DNA from: Pseudomonas umsongensis
GTDB taxonomy: Bacteria > Pseudomonadota > Gammaproteobacteria > Pseudomonadales > Pseudomonadaceae
Reading direction: 5' to 3'
DNA: 64,000 nucleotides
NCBI RefSeq assembly: GCF_002236105.1
Contig: NZ_NIWU01000007.1
Coordinates: 213,582 to 277,581, forward strand
Position 1 is the first letter of the stretch; each line of letters begins with the position of its first letter. Below, one piece after another: positions 8,681 through 19,484 of this stretch. Under the pieces are notes generated by a model. It did not search any database, had not been told where the DNA came from, and saw only the letters and a list, made by a program, of their open reading frames with translations. Position numbers and translations under genes: made by a program.

Positions 8681-9739
8681 ATGACGCAGATTTCCGAACG
8701 CCTTCTGGTTCAAGCCCACCTCGACGCCAAGCAGCCCAAGCCGCTGACCGCCGATGAGGAAGCTTATTATCGTGCCGCCATCGCTGCCGAGCTCAAGGCT
8801 CAGGACGCGGTGCTGGTGGCGCACTTCTATTGCGATCCGGTGATTCAGGCCCTGGCCGAAGAGACCGGAGGCTGTGTTTCCGACTCGCTGGAGATGGCCC
8901 GCTTCGGCAACGCCCACCCGGCCAAGACGGTGGTGGTCGCCGGTGTGAAGTTCATGGGCGAGACAGCCAAGATCCTCAACCCCGAAAAACGCATCCTGAT
9001 GCCCACCCTGGAAGCGACGTGCTCGCTGGACCTTGGTTGCCCCGTCGATGAGTTTTCCGCGTTCTGTGACCAGCACCCGGAGCGTACGGTGGTGGTCTAC
9101 GCCAATACCTCGGCGGCGGTCAAAGCCCGCGCGGATTGGGTGGTGACTTCAAGCTGCGCGCTGGAAATCGTCGAAAGCCTGATGGATAACGGTGAAACCA
9201 TCATCTGGGGGCCGGACAAGCACCTGGGTACTTACATCCAGCGTCAGACCGGTGCCGACATGCTGCTATGGGACGGTGCCTGCATCGTTCACGAAGAGTT
9301 CAAGTCCAAGCAGCTCGAAGACATGAAGGCACTGTATCCGGATGCAGCGATCCTGGTACACCCGGAGTCGCCGACCTCGGTGATCGAGCTGGCGGATGCC
9401 GTCGGGTCCACCAGCCAGTTGATCGCGGCGGCACAGAGCCTGCCAAACAAGACCCTGATCGTCGCTACCGATCGCGGTATCTTCTACAAGATGCAGCAGC
9501 TGTGCCCGGACAAGGTCTTTATCGAAGCGCCAACGGCCGGTAACGGCGCGGCATGCCGCAGTTGCGCGCATTGCCCCTGGATGGCGATGAATACCCTTGA
9601 GCGCACGCTCAAGAGCTTGAAGGAAGGGACGAACGAGATCTTTGTTGATCCGGCGTTGATTCCGCAGGCGATTCGGCCGCTCAAGCGCATGCTTGACTTT
9701 ACCCAGGCGGCGCGGATGAAGCTGGCCGGCAACGCCTGA
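8681..9739 (+). CDS. nadA: Quinolinate synthase NadA
   Basis: A 352-residue 4Fe-4S enzyme that condenses iminoaspartate with dihydroxyacetone phosphate to quinolinate in de novo NAD synthesis. The ATG at 8681 gives the family length; the open frame continues upstream without similarity. Substrate-binding motifs (VAHFYCDP, MGETAKILNP, VVTSSCALEIV) and the C-terminal cysteine cluster CRSCAHC (about residue 292-298) are seen. It is a single gene, followed by a REP pair. Confidence 0.95.
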   Translation: MTQISERLLVQAHLDAKQPKPLTADEEAYYRAAIAAELKAQDAVLVAHFYCDPVIQALAEETGGCVSDSLEMARFGNAHPAKTVVVAGVKFMGETAKILNPEKRILMPTLEATCSLDLGCPVDEFSAFCDQHPERTVVVYANTSAAVKARADWVVTSSCALEIVESLMDNGETIIWGPDKHLGTYIQRQTGADMLLWDGACIVHEEFKSKQLEDMKALYPDAAILVHPESPTSVIELADAVGSTSQLIAAAQSLPNKTLIVATDRGIFYKMQQLCPDKVFIEAPTAGNGAACRSCAHCPWMAMNTLERTLKSLKEGTNEIFVDPALIPQAIRPLKRMLDFTQAARMKLAGNA

Positions 9740-9764
9740 GGTCTCTCATTCAGTAAAAAAAACT

Positions 9765-9854
9765 TGTGGGAGCGAGCCTGCTCGCGTAGACGGTGTAACA
9801 GTCAAAGTTGATAGTGACTGACACACCGCTTTCGCGAGCAGGCTCGCTCCCACA
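9765..9854. repeat. REP doublet (inverted pair)
   Basis: Two facing copies of TGTGGGAGCGAGCCTGCTCGCG are separated by about 45 bp. This is a REPIN-type unit, lying between nadA and the convergent RDD gene. Confidence 0.9.
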
Positions 9855-9874
9855 GTGGTTTTCGTATGGCTGAA

Positions 9875-10363
9875 TTATTTGTTCTTCTTCGGGACCCGCA
9901 CCAGCTGGGTGTTGGAATACATGTCATGCCAGCTGCGCTTCTGCTTGTCGAACAGCGACCAGAAGAACCCCAGGCCTACGCACAGCAACGACGCGATCGC
10001 CACTACAAAGCGCAACAGCGCCTGCCACAGGCTGATGGATGAGCCATCGGCATTCTGTACCCGTACGCACCACACCTGCATGCCCAGGGTCTGCCCTGAA
10101 TAGGTCCAGAACTTGGCGAAGAAGCCGAACAGCACGAACAGCAAGACCGTCGAGAGCAGCGGATCACCGTCCAGCGCGCCGGCTTCGGTCAGGGTGCGCA
10201 TTTTCTCTTCGCCGATGATCGCCATCTGGATCATCTTGTAGACGCCGCTGGTGACGATCAGCAGGGCGGTGCACAGCAGGAAGTCATAGAACATTGCTGC
10301 CAGGCGACGACCCAGGCCGACGGCGGGGAAGTCGCCCTGGGGTTTGAGCAGGTGTTTCGACAT
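9875..10363 (-). CDS. RDD family inner-membrane protein
   Basis: A 162-residue protein with the RDD signature: the first helix begins GLGRRLAAMFYDFLL (about residues 16-30) with the conserved Arg and Asp. Three further hydrophobic stretches follow, including LLSTVLLFVLFGFFAKFW and ALLRFVVAIASLLCVGLGFFW, and the motif QTLGMQVWCVRVQN. The start chosen (ATG, bases 10361-10363) has AGAGG upstream; a start 6 codons earlier is possible. RDD proteins are implicated in ion transport, but the substrate here cannot be told. Confidence 0.85.
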   Translation of the reverse strand: MSKHLLKPQGDFPAVGLGRRLAAMFYDFLLCTALLIVTSGVYKMIQMAIIGEEKMRTLTEAGALDGDPLLSTVLLFVLFGFFAKFWTYSGQTLGMQVWCVRVQNADGSSISLWQALLRFVVAIASLLCVGLGFFWSLFDKQKRSWHDMYSNTQLVRVPKKNK

Positions 10364-10412
10364 GGCAGCCTCTGGGCGCAAAAAGAAGCCATTTTACGGA
10401 TTTACGCGCACA

Positions 10413-10447
10413 AAAAAGCCCCTGATGTCAGCATCAGGGGCTTTTTC
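10413..10447 (-). terminator. Bidirectional-looking terminator between csp and RDD genes
   Basis: A perfect 10-bp stem GCCCCTGATG / CATCAGGGGC with a TCAG loop is flanked by an A run on the left and a T run on the right. It lies 11 bp downstream of the cold-shock gene stop on the minus strand. Confidence 0.85.
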
Positions 10448-10458
10448 GTTACAGAAGA

Positions 10459-10671
10459 TTAAGCTTCTGCTTGTACTTCGTCAGCCTGCATGCCTTTCTG
10501 GCCTTGCACAGCGATGAAGGTCACTTTCTGGCCTTCTTTCAGGCTCTTGAAACCGTTGCCCTGGATGGCGCGGAAATGCACGAACAGATCCGGACCGCTT
10601 TCAGGTGTGATAAAACCAAAACCTTTTTCGTCGTTAAACCACTTGACGGTACCGCTCTGACGTTGGGACAT
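10459..10671 (-). CDS. Cold-shock domain protein (CspA/CapB type)
   Basis: A 70-residue single cold-shock domain protein. The RNA-binding motifs RNP1 (KGFGFIT, about residues 16-22) and RNP2 (LFVHF, about 29-33) are intact, as is the basic/aromatic face ([14 protein letters not shown]). Such proteins act as RNA chaperones. AAGGA lies 7-8 bases before the ATG. The leader upstream is long and contains a hairpin (10708-10725), common for genes of this family whose mRNA structure responds to temperature. Which Pseudomonas paralogue this is cannot be settled by eye. Confidence 0.93.
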
Positions 10672-10707
10672 TTCTTATTTCCTTTGACGCAAAAAATTAA
10701 TGACAGT

Positions 10708-10725
10708 CTCTTTCTCATGAAAGAG
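10708..10725 (-). promoter_or_regulatory. Hairpin in the cold-shock gene leader
   Basis: An inverted repeat CTCTTTC / GAAAGAG with a TCAT loop lies 37-54 bases upstream of the csp start codon. It may be part of a structured 5' leader; no promoter is obvious in the rest of the 10672-11074 gap. Confidence 0.4.
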
Positions 10726-10854
10726 TACTGGGGCTGGTTGCAGGAGAGTAAGAAGACGTCGAACGGGATGTAGCTAACTTGTAGGCTACTGCCCAGGTCA
10801 CGATTCCAAGCGACCCATGCAAACACAGTGAACAAACTCTACGCCAACTTCGGG

Positions 10855-10880
10855 AGAAAAAACAAGCCCCTTTGGAGGCC
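10855..10880 (-). terminator. Candidate terminator downstream of gcvT
   Basis: Read on the minus strand, GGCCTC-CAAA-GGGGCT (stem with two G-U pairs) is followed by TGTTTTTT. It lies about 195 bp past the gcvT stop, so some 3' leader would remain. Confidence 0.4.
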
Positions 10881-11074
10881 CCGGATTTGCTCAGGTTGCT
10901 GACACCACTGACAACTAGCGCGGGCGTATGCGTTGACGGTGTTCAGATGTTTTCGATCGTTATAAGCAAAGTTCATAATCGAAGCTAAGAGCCAAACGAT
11001 GCACTATTTTATGGCGGTTGCGTTACACATTAGTGCAGTGTAAGCACAACCGCGTTACTTATAGGAACAGTCAA

Positions 11075-12199
11075 TCAACCGCGATAGTAGCGTTGTGGAA
11101 CAAATGGCATTTTGCTTACAAGCAAAGGCACCTTTTTCCCACGAACGATTGCCCATACCGGCGTATCGATGGCGGTGTAGGCGCTGTCCAGGTAACCCAT
11201 GGCCAAAGGGCCACCCAAGGTCGGTCCAAAGCCGCCGCTGCAGACGCTGCCGATGATCTCGCCTGCTTCGTTGACGATTTCAGCACCTTCGCGCACAGGT
11301 GTGCGTTCCTGCGGTAGCAGGCCAACGCGCTTACGGGTAACACCGGTTTGTTGTTGTGCGAACACACTTTCTGCGCCAGGGAAGCCACCGGCGCGCGCGC
11401 CATCGGCACGACGCGGCTTGGAGATGGCCCATAACAGGCTGGCTTCGATCGGGCTGGTGTCGGTGTTCATGTCATGGCCGTACAGGCACAGGCCGGCTTC
11501 CAGGCGCAGGGAGTCGCGTGCGCCGAGGCCGATGGCCGCTACTTCAGGCTCGGCCAGCAAGGCCCGGGCCAGGGCTTCGGCGTTGGCGGCCGGTACCGAG
11601 ATTTCGAAACCGTCTTCACCGGTGTAACCCGAGCGGCTGACAAAGCAGTCGACGCCCAGCAGTTTCACGGGGGCGAACTGCATGAATGTCATCTTTGCCA
11701 CTTCTGGCGCCAGACGTGCCAGTACGGTCACCGCGGCAGGACCTTGCAGGGCGAGCAGGGCGCGTTCTTCGAACAGGGGCTCGATGGTGCACTGGTCACC
11801 GATGTGCTTGCGCAGGTGGGCCAGGTCCTGGTCCTTGCAGGCGGCGTTGACCACCAAAAACAGTTCGTCGTTACCCAGGTTGGCGACCATCAGGTCGTCA
11901 AGGATGCCACCGGTCTCGTTGGTGAACATCGCGTAGCGCTGCATGCCCACCGGCAAGTCGACGATGTCCACTGGCACCAGAGTTTCCAGTGCCTTGGCGG
12001 CATTGGCACCGGTCAGGCGAATCTGGCCCATGTGCGAGACATCGAACAGGCCGGCCTGCTCGCGGGTGTGCTGGTGTTCTTTCATCACGCCCAGCGGGTA
12101 CTGCACCGGCATGTCATAGCCGGCGAACGGCACCATGCGCGCGCCCAATTCGACGTGCAGGGCGTGCAACGGCGTTTTCAACAGTTGTTCGGTGGACAT
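11075..12199 (-). CDS. gcvT: Aminomethyltransferase (glycine cleavage T protein)
   Basis: A 374-residue folate-dependent T protein. N-terminal motifs HVELGARMVPFAGYDMPVQY and GLFDVSHMGQ and the catalytic-region motif SRSGYTGEDGFEI (about residue 190) are present, followed by the C-terminal barrel domain (GYLDSAYTAIDTPVW). It releases ammonia from the aminomethyl-lipoyl H protein and forms 5,10-methylene-THF. It is the last gene of the gcvH-gcvP-sdaA-gcvT operon, starting 36 bp after sdaA. Confidence 0.96.
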   Translation of the reverse strand: MSTEQLLKTPLHALHVELGARMVPFAGYDMPVQYPLGVMKEHQHTREQAGLFDVSHMGQIRLTGANAAKALETLVPVDIVDLPVGMQRYAMFTNETGGILDDLMVANLGNDELFLVVNAACKDQDLAHLRKHIGDQCTIEPLFEERALLALQGPAAVTVLARLAPEVAKMTFMQFAPVKLLGVDCFVSRSGYTGEDGFEISVPAANAEALARALLAEPEVAAIGLGARDSLRLEAGLCLYGHDMNTDTSPIEASLLWAISKPRRADGARAGGFPGAESVFAQQQTGVTRKRVGLLPQERTPVREGAEIVNEAGEIIGSVCSGGFGPTLGGPLAMGYLDSAYTAIDTPVWAIVRGKKVPLLVSKMPFVPQRYYRG

Positions 12200-12235
12200 A
12201 TTCAGCTCCTGGAGAAGTGTGAAGATGAGCGCGCA

Positions 12236-13612
12236 TCAGCACTCGATAATGTTGACCGCCAAACCGCCACGGGCGGTTTCCTTGTATTTGCTTTTCATGT
12301 CGGCGCCGGTTTGGCGCATGGTGCGGATGACCTTGTCGAGGGACACGAAGTGCTGCCCATCGCCGCGCATGGCCATGCGCACGGCATTGATGGCCTTGAC
12401 CGAGCCCATGGCGTTGCGCTCGATGCAAGGCACTTGCACCAGCCCGCCAATCGGGTCGCAGGTCAGCCCGAGGTTATGTTCCATGCCGATTTCCGCAGCG
12501 TTTTCCACTTGCTGCACGGTGCCGCCAAGCACCTCGCAAAGGGCTCCCGCCGCCATTGAACAGGCCACGCCGACTTCGCCCTGGCAGCCGACTTCGGCGC
12601 CCGAGATCGAGGCATTTTCCTTGTACAGAATGCCAATGGCCGCGGCTGTCAGCAGAAAGCGCACCACCCCGTCATCGTTCGCGCCGGGGATGAAGCGCAT
12701 GTAGTAATGCAGTACCGCCGGGATGATCCCGGCCGCGCCGTTGGTCGGAGCAGTTACCACGCGTCCGCCGTTGGCGTTTTCTTCGTTGACCGCCAGGGCG
12801 TACAAGTTGACCCAGTCCAGTACCGACAGCGGATCGCGCAGTGACGATTCGGGGTTCTTGCACAATTGCCGATGCAGCGCGGCTGCCCGGCGCTTGACCT
12901 TCAGGCCGCCGGGCAGGATGCCTTCGTTGTGGCAACCGGCGGCGACGCAGTCCTGCATCACTTGCCAGATCTTCAGCAGGCCGGCGCGGGTTTCCGCTTC
13001 CGGGCGCCAGGCGCTTTCGTTGGTCAGCATCACCTGGCTGATGGACAAGCCGTAGGTGGTGCAGTGACCCAGCAGGTCCTTGGCGCTTTTGAACGGGAAG
13101 GTCAGGGGGGTAGCGTCTTCGACGATACGGTCGGCGCCGGCGGCGTCTTCATCGACGACAAAACCACCGCCGACTGAATAGTACTCGCGGCTGCGGATTT
13201 GCAAACCCGCGGTGTCGAAGGCGCGAAAGATCATGCCGTTGGGGTGATAGGCCAAGGGCTTGCGAATCATCGCCAGGTGTTCTTTCTCATTGAACGCAAT
13301 GCTGTGTTCGCCGAGGAGGTTCAAACGACCATTGCCGCGAATTTCGTGCAGGCGAGCGGCGACGGTTTCGGTATCCACGGTATCCGGGTGTTCGCCTTCC
13401 AGGCCGAGCAACACAGCCTTGTCGCTGCCGTGGCCTTTACCGGTGGCGCCGAGTGAGCCGTACAGCTCGACTTTGACGCAAGCGGTCGCGGTGAGCAGCC
13501 CTTCACGGCGCAAACCTTCGGCGAAACGTGCGGCTGCGCGCATCGGGCCGACGGTGTGGGAGCTGGAGGGGCCAATGCCAATCTTGAACAGGTCGAACAC
13601 GCTTAACGACAT
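12236..13612 (-). CDS. sdaA: L-serine ammonia-lyase (iron-sulfur)
   Basis: A 458-residue single-chain L-serine dehydratase. The beta-domain motif GPSSSHTVGPMRAA (about residues 13-26) and the alpha-domain stretches VVTAPTNGAAGIIPAV and GAEVGCQGEVGVACSMAAGAL, with cluster cysteines, are seen. The ATG at 13612 has GGAG 7 bases upstream; the open frame upstream belongs to a palindromic repeat. It deaminates serine to pyruvate, consuming serine formed from glycine. It lies within the glycine cleavage operon, as in the P. aeruginosa gcs2 operon. Confidence 0.96.
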   Translation of the reverse strand: MSLSVFDLFKIGIGPSSSHTVGPMRAAARFAEGLRREGLLTATACVKVELYGSLGATGKGHGSDKAVLLGLEGEHPDTVDTETVAARLHEIRGNGRLNLLGEHSIAFNEKEHLAMIRKPLAYHPNGMIFRAFDTAGLQIRSREYYSVGGGFVVDEDAAGADRIVEDATPLTFPFKSAKDLLGHCTTYGLSISQVMLTNESAWRPEAETRAGLLKIWQVMQDCVAAGCHNEGILPGGLKVKRRAAALHRQLCKNPESSLRDPLSVLDWVNLYALAVNEENANGGRVVTAPTNGAAGIIPAVLHYYMRFIPGANDDGVVRFLLTAAAIGILYKENASISGAEVGCQGEVGVACSMAAGALCEVLGGTVQQVENAAEIGMEHNLGLTCDPIGGLVQVPCIERNAMGSVKAINAVRMAMRGDGQHFVSLDKVIRTMRQTGADMKSKYKETARGGLAVNIIEC

Positions 13613-13661
13613 GGTTGTTCTCCGGTTTCTTGTTATAGGCGTTTCACGGGAGATGCTTTGT

Positions 13662-13746
13662 GTAGGAGCTGCCGCAGGCTGCGATCTTTTGATCTTGTTT
13701 TTTTCAAGATCAAGATCAAAAGATCGCAGCCTGCGGCAGCTCCTAC
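13662..13746. repeat. Long palindromic repeat (GTAGGAGCTGCCGCAGGCTGCGATC type)
   Basis: A near-perfect inverted repeat of about 40 bp per arm, starting GTAGGAGCTGCCGCAGGC and ending in its complement. Copies also lie at 43636-43720 and 44822-44897. Here it sits between gcvP and sdaA within one operon, so it would fold in the mRNA. Confidence 0.9.
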
Positions 13747-13796
13747 AGGGGGTGTGGTGTGCTTGATAGGGGCGAGTAAACCCGCCCCCTGTTGGT

Positions 13797-16646
<2,850 letters not shown>

Positions 16647-16656
16647 GGCAGGCTCC

Positions 16657-17040
16657 TCAGGCTTCGGCTTGGGCTTTGATCAGGCGGTCGTAAGCGTCCT
16701 GATCCAGCAGTTGGCCGACAGCGGTAGCGTCAGCGGGCTGGAAACGGAAGAACCAGCCTTCGCCCAGCGGATCTTCGTTGACCAGCTCAGGGCTGGCGTC
16801 CAGCGCCGGGTTCACTTCCAGCACTTCTCCGTCCAGTGGCATGTACACGCCGCTGGCGGCTTTTACCGATTCCACGGTGGCTGCTTCAGCGCCTTTGTCG
16901 TAGGACTGCAACTCTGGCAGTTGTACGAAAACCACGTCGCCCAGAGCGTTCTGCGCGAAAGCGGTGATGCCGACTGTGACAGTGCCGTCAGCTTCGGTGC
17001 GCAGCCATTCGTGATCTTCAGTAAAACGCAACTCGCTCAT
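16657..17040 (-). CDS. gcvH: Glycine cleavage system H protein
   Basis: A 127-residue lipoyl carrier. The lipoylated lysine lies in VESVKAASGVY (about residue 60) within the usual barrel fold (VGITAFAQNALGDVVFVQLP). It shuttles the aminomethyl group between P, T and L proteins. It is the first gene of the operon, behind a sigma-54-like promoter. Confidence 0.96.
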   Translation of the reverse strand: MSELRFTEDHEWLRTEADGTVTVGITAFAQNALGDVVFVQLPELQSYDKGAEAATVESVKAASGVYMPLDGEVLEVNPALDASPELVNEDPLGEGWFFRFQPADATAVGQLLDQDAYDRLIKAQAEA

Positions 17041-17121
17041 GGAAACTCCTAAGGGGGCCAGACTCGTCTGGTGGACGCGATTGAATGCTTGGGCAATGCC
17101 CTGGTTTATGGGGGCTTACTA

Positions 17122-17137
17122 AGCAAAAAGGCGGCCA
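17122..17137 (-). promoter_or_regulatory. Sigma-54 (-24/-12) promoter of the glycine cleavage operon
   Basis: On the minus strand the sequence TGGCCGCCTTTTTGCT has GG and GC separated by exactly 10 bp, as in the RpoN consensus TGGCACG-N4-TTGC. The predicted start is near 17111, about 70 bases before the gcvH ATG. The neighbouring regulator has the GAFTGA sigma-54 contact motif, which supports the call. Confidence 0.75.
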
Positions 17138-17201
17138 ATGTTGTTTTATTGTTATAAATCAACAAGTTAAGATTATATTGGGTCAAGCTGAGTTCGCAGG
17201 C

Positions 17202-17219
17202 TGTAGCGAAATCGCTACG
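17202..17219 (-). promoter_or_regulatory. GcsR-like operator 1
   Basis: TGTAGCG-AAAT-CGCTACG is an 18-bp dyad close to the reported P. aeruginosa GcsR site TGTAACG-N4-CGTTCCG. It lies about 80 bp upstream of the sigma-54 promoter. Confidence 0.65.
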
Positions 17220-17282
17220 GCCGCAGCAGGAGAAAAAAGCTGAAGTGGATCAAAGCCTTGCGCAGGGCTGGTTGCAGAGGGG

Positions 17283-17300
17283 TGTAGCGAAATCGTTCCG
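17283..17300 (-). promoter_or_regulatory. GcsR-like operator 2
   Basis: TGTAGCG-AAAT-CGTTCCG matches the reported GcsR consensus at all but one fixed base. Confidence 0.7.
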
Positions 17301-17301
17301 C

Positions 17302-17319
17302 TGTAGCGCTTTCAGTACA
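17302..17319 (-). promoter_or_regulatory. GcsR-like operator 3 (weaker)
   Basis: TGTAGCG-CTTT-CAGTACA has an intact left half and a degenerate right half. It follows operator 2 with a 19-bp period. Confidence 0.5.
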
Positions 17320-17340
17320 GGTGAAGGTCGCTTTTGAATC

Positions 17341-17371
17341 GATCGTTCCCACGCTCCGCGTGGGAACGATC
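17341..17371. repeat. GATCGTTCCCACGC palindrome (gcsR 3' end)
   Basis: A perfect inverted repeat of 14 bp per arm (GATCGTTCCCACGC / GCGTGGGAACGATC) begins a few bases after the gcsR stop. Related sequence is at 20435-20538 and 36613-36662. It could act as a transcript end but has no T run. Confidence 0.85.
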
Positions 17372-17375
17372 AATT

Positions 17376-18884
17376 TCAAGGCTGTTTGGGGATGCCGTAC
17401 TTGCGCAATCGATGAGCGATGGCGGTATGAGACGTTTGCAGGCGGCTGGCCAGTTGGCGGGTCGAGGGGTAGCTGACGTAGAGCTTTTCCAGCAGGGTTT
17501 TCTCGAACTCATCCATGGCCTGCTCCAGGCTGTCGATATCCTGATCGCTCTGGCGTGCCACCGAGGTGCCAGCGATGTCGAGGTCGCCAATGTCCACCAG
17601 GCTGCTTTCACAAATGGCCGCTGCACGGAAAATCACGTTTTGCAGTTGCCGCACGTTGCCCGGCCAGCGGTTGCCGAGCAGCGCCGGGTAAGTGCCCGGC
17701 GCCAGGCGACAGACCGGGCGCTGGATCTGTGCGCAAGCCTGCTGCATGAAATAGCGGGCCAGGAGCAGGATGTCCTGGCCGCGTTCGCGCAGGGGCGGGA
17801 CTTCGACATTGAGTACGTTGAGGCGGTAAAACAGGTCTTCGCGGAACAAGCCTTCGCTGACCATTTTCTCCAGGTCGCGGTGGGTCGCGCTGAGGATTCG
17901 CACGTTGACCTTGACCTCGCGATCGCCACCCACCCGACGGAAGCTGCCATCGTTGAGGAATCGCAGCAGCTTGGCCTGCAAGTACGGTGACATTTCGCCG
18001 ATTTCGTCGAGAAACACCGTGCCCTGGTTGGCCAGTTCCATCAGCCCCGGCTTGCCGCCCCGTTGTGCCCCGGTAAAGGCGCCGGGGGCGTAGCCGAACA
18101 GTTCGCTTTCGGCGAGGTTCTCCGGCAGTGCCGCGCAATTCAATGCCAGGAACGGTGCGTTGTGGCGGGCGCTGATGGCATGGCAAGCCCGCGCCACCAG
18201 TTCTTTGCCGGTGCCGGTTTCGCCCTGGATCAACAGCGGCGCATCGAGTGCCGCCACCCGCTGCGCGCGAACCTTGAGCGTGCGAATGACCGGCGATTCG
18301 CCCAGCAACGCATCGAAGCCTTCAGCGTGATCATGGTGCAATGCCGACAGGCGCTCACCGATGCGATTGGGTTGATACAGGGTCAACAGGGCGCCAGCGT
18401 CGGTGATCGGCGTGGCGTCGAGCAACAAGGTCTGGCCGTTGACGGTGATCTCTCGCAACGGCAGGCGAAAACCGTGTTCGAGCAACGCATCGAGCAGCGC
18501 CGGATCGGCAAACAGGTCGGCGACACTTTCTCCGGCCGGCTCGCGACCGTACAGGGCAATCAACGCCGGGTTGGCCAGCAGCACCTTGCCAGCGCTGTCC
18601 AGCGCCAGCACCGGGTCGGTCATCGCCGCGAGCAGCGCATCGAGCTGCAGGTGCCGACGTTGCCCGGGAAGAATGTCGACCACGGTCATGGCTTGTACGC
18701 CCCGCACGCTCAACAGCGCATCACGCAACTCTTCCAGCACTTCGGGGCTCAGGGTCGGCGCGTCGATGTAGACGTTGGGCGGAACCATTTCCACCGCATC
18801 CAGGTTGAGGTTTCGTCCACCGAGCAAGGCCAGGACTTCCTGGGTAATGCCGACGCGATCGATGAAGCTGACGTGGATACGCAT
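17376..18884 (-). CDS. gcsR: Sigma-54 enhancer-binding regulator of glycine cleavage (GcsR, TyrR-like)
   Basis: A 502-residue regulator. An N-terminal ACT domain (about residues 1-72, MRIHVSFIDRVGITQEVL) is followed by a PAS domain (about 78-190). The AAA+ domain (about 205-435) has Walker A GETGTGKE, the sigma-54 contact motif GAFTGAQ and Walker B TVFLDEIGEM. A C-terminal TyrR-type HTH (about 455-502, STRQLASRLQTSHTAIAHRLR) ends the protein. E. coli TyrR lacks GAFTGA; its presence here indicates true sigma-54 activation. The position directly upstream of gcvHP-sdaA-gcvT matches P. aeruginosa GcsR, which responds to glycine. PhhR is the alternative, but the neighbours argue against it. Confidence 0.9.
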   Translation of the reverse strand: MRIHVSFIDRVGITQEVLALLGGRNLNLDAVEMVPPNVYIDAPTLSPEVLEELRDALLSVRGVQAMTVVDILPGQRRHLQLDALLAAMTDPVLALDSAGKVLLANPALIALYGREPAGESVADLFADPALLDALLEHGFRLPLREITVNGQTLLLDATPITDAGALLTLYQPNRIGERLSALHHDHAEGFDALLGESPVIRTLKVRAQRVAALDAPLLIQGETGTGKELVARACHAISARHNAPFLALNCAALPENLAESELFGYAPGAFTGAQRGGKPGLMELANQGTVFLDEIGEMSPYLQAKLLRFLNDGSFRRVGGDREVKVNVRILSATHRDLEKMVSEGLFREDLFYRLNVLNVEVPPLRERGQDILLLARYFMQQACAQIQRPVCRLAPGTYPALLGNRWPGNVRQLQNVIFRAAAICESSLVDIGDLDIAGTSVARQSDQDIDSLEQAMDEFEKTLLEKLYVSYPSTRQLASRLQTSHTAIAHRLRKYGIPKQP

Positions 18885-18985
18885 GGTGCAGTTTTGGGTT
18901 CTGGCGTGCGGAGGGTGGCAAGTATGCCTTGGGGCGGGCTAATGGTGAAATCCTGCGTGGACTTCAATGCCGGGGGTTAGACCCT

Positions 18986-19075
18986 TGTGGGAGCGAGCCT
19001 GCTCGCGAAGGCGTCGTGTCAGTCAACGAGGATGGCGACTGATACAGCGCTTTCGCGAGCAAGCCCACTCCCACA
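18986..19075. repeat. REP doublet (one arm degenerate)
   Basis: TGTGGGAGCGAGCCTGCTCGCG faces CGCGAGCAAGCCCACTCCCACA, about 45 bp apart, between gcsR and the DUF5064-like gene. The right copy carries several changes. Confidence 0.88.
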
Positions 19076-19109
19076 GTGGTTTGGGTTGAGCACAGAACGT
19101 GTGTTCGGG

Positions 19110-19472
19110 TTACTCGAAGTGTTCGGGGTTTACCGGATCACCGGATTTCATATTCAACTGCTGCCGGATGTCTTCGAACATCAAGTCGTAGTGCTTGTGG
19201 ATCGAGCCGATCTGGCTGTGTGCCTTCGGAATCCCGTACTTCTCGGCAATTCTCGTCACATCCCTGGCGAAGTTGTAGGCCTCCTCCTTGGGCAGGAAGA
19301 AGGGCTCTGACATGTCCTTGCCTTGAATGTTGCCATGCATGGTGAACAGGATGCCTTTTTCACCTTTGTCATTGGTGCTGACTTCATAGTCGAGGTGCAC
19401 GTTGTAACTGACATCGTCCGGTGTCAGCGCATGACGCTCGATGTGCAAGTGACCTGGCTCAAACTGTGCCAT
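19110..19472 (-). CDS. Conserved Pseudomonas protein, DUF5064-like
   Basis: A 120-residue soluble protein with no signal peptide or membrane segment, starting MAQFEPGHLHIERHAL. I recognise it as a small conserved Pseudomonas family (DUF5064) found after arcC; no activity is known. It begins 12 bp after the arcC stop, so it is probably the last gene of the arginine deiminase operon. The central part (EPFFLPKEEAYNFARDVTRI) looks alpha/beta. Confidence 0.75.
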   Translation of the reverse strand: MAQFEPGHLHIERHALTPDDVSYNVHLDYEVSTNDKGEKGILFTMHGNIQGKDMSEPFFLPKEEAYNFARDVTRIAEKYGIPKAHSQIGSIHKHYDLMFEDIRQQLNMKSGDPVNPEHFE

Positions 19473-19484
19473 GGACTTCTCTCC

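Noticed and set aside
17341..17371. Palindrome after gcsR as a classical terminator
   Set aside because: The stem is perfect but no T run follows on the minus strand, and the same sequence recurs elsewhere as a repeat.
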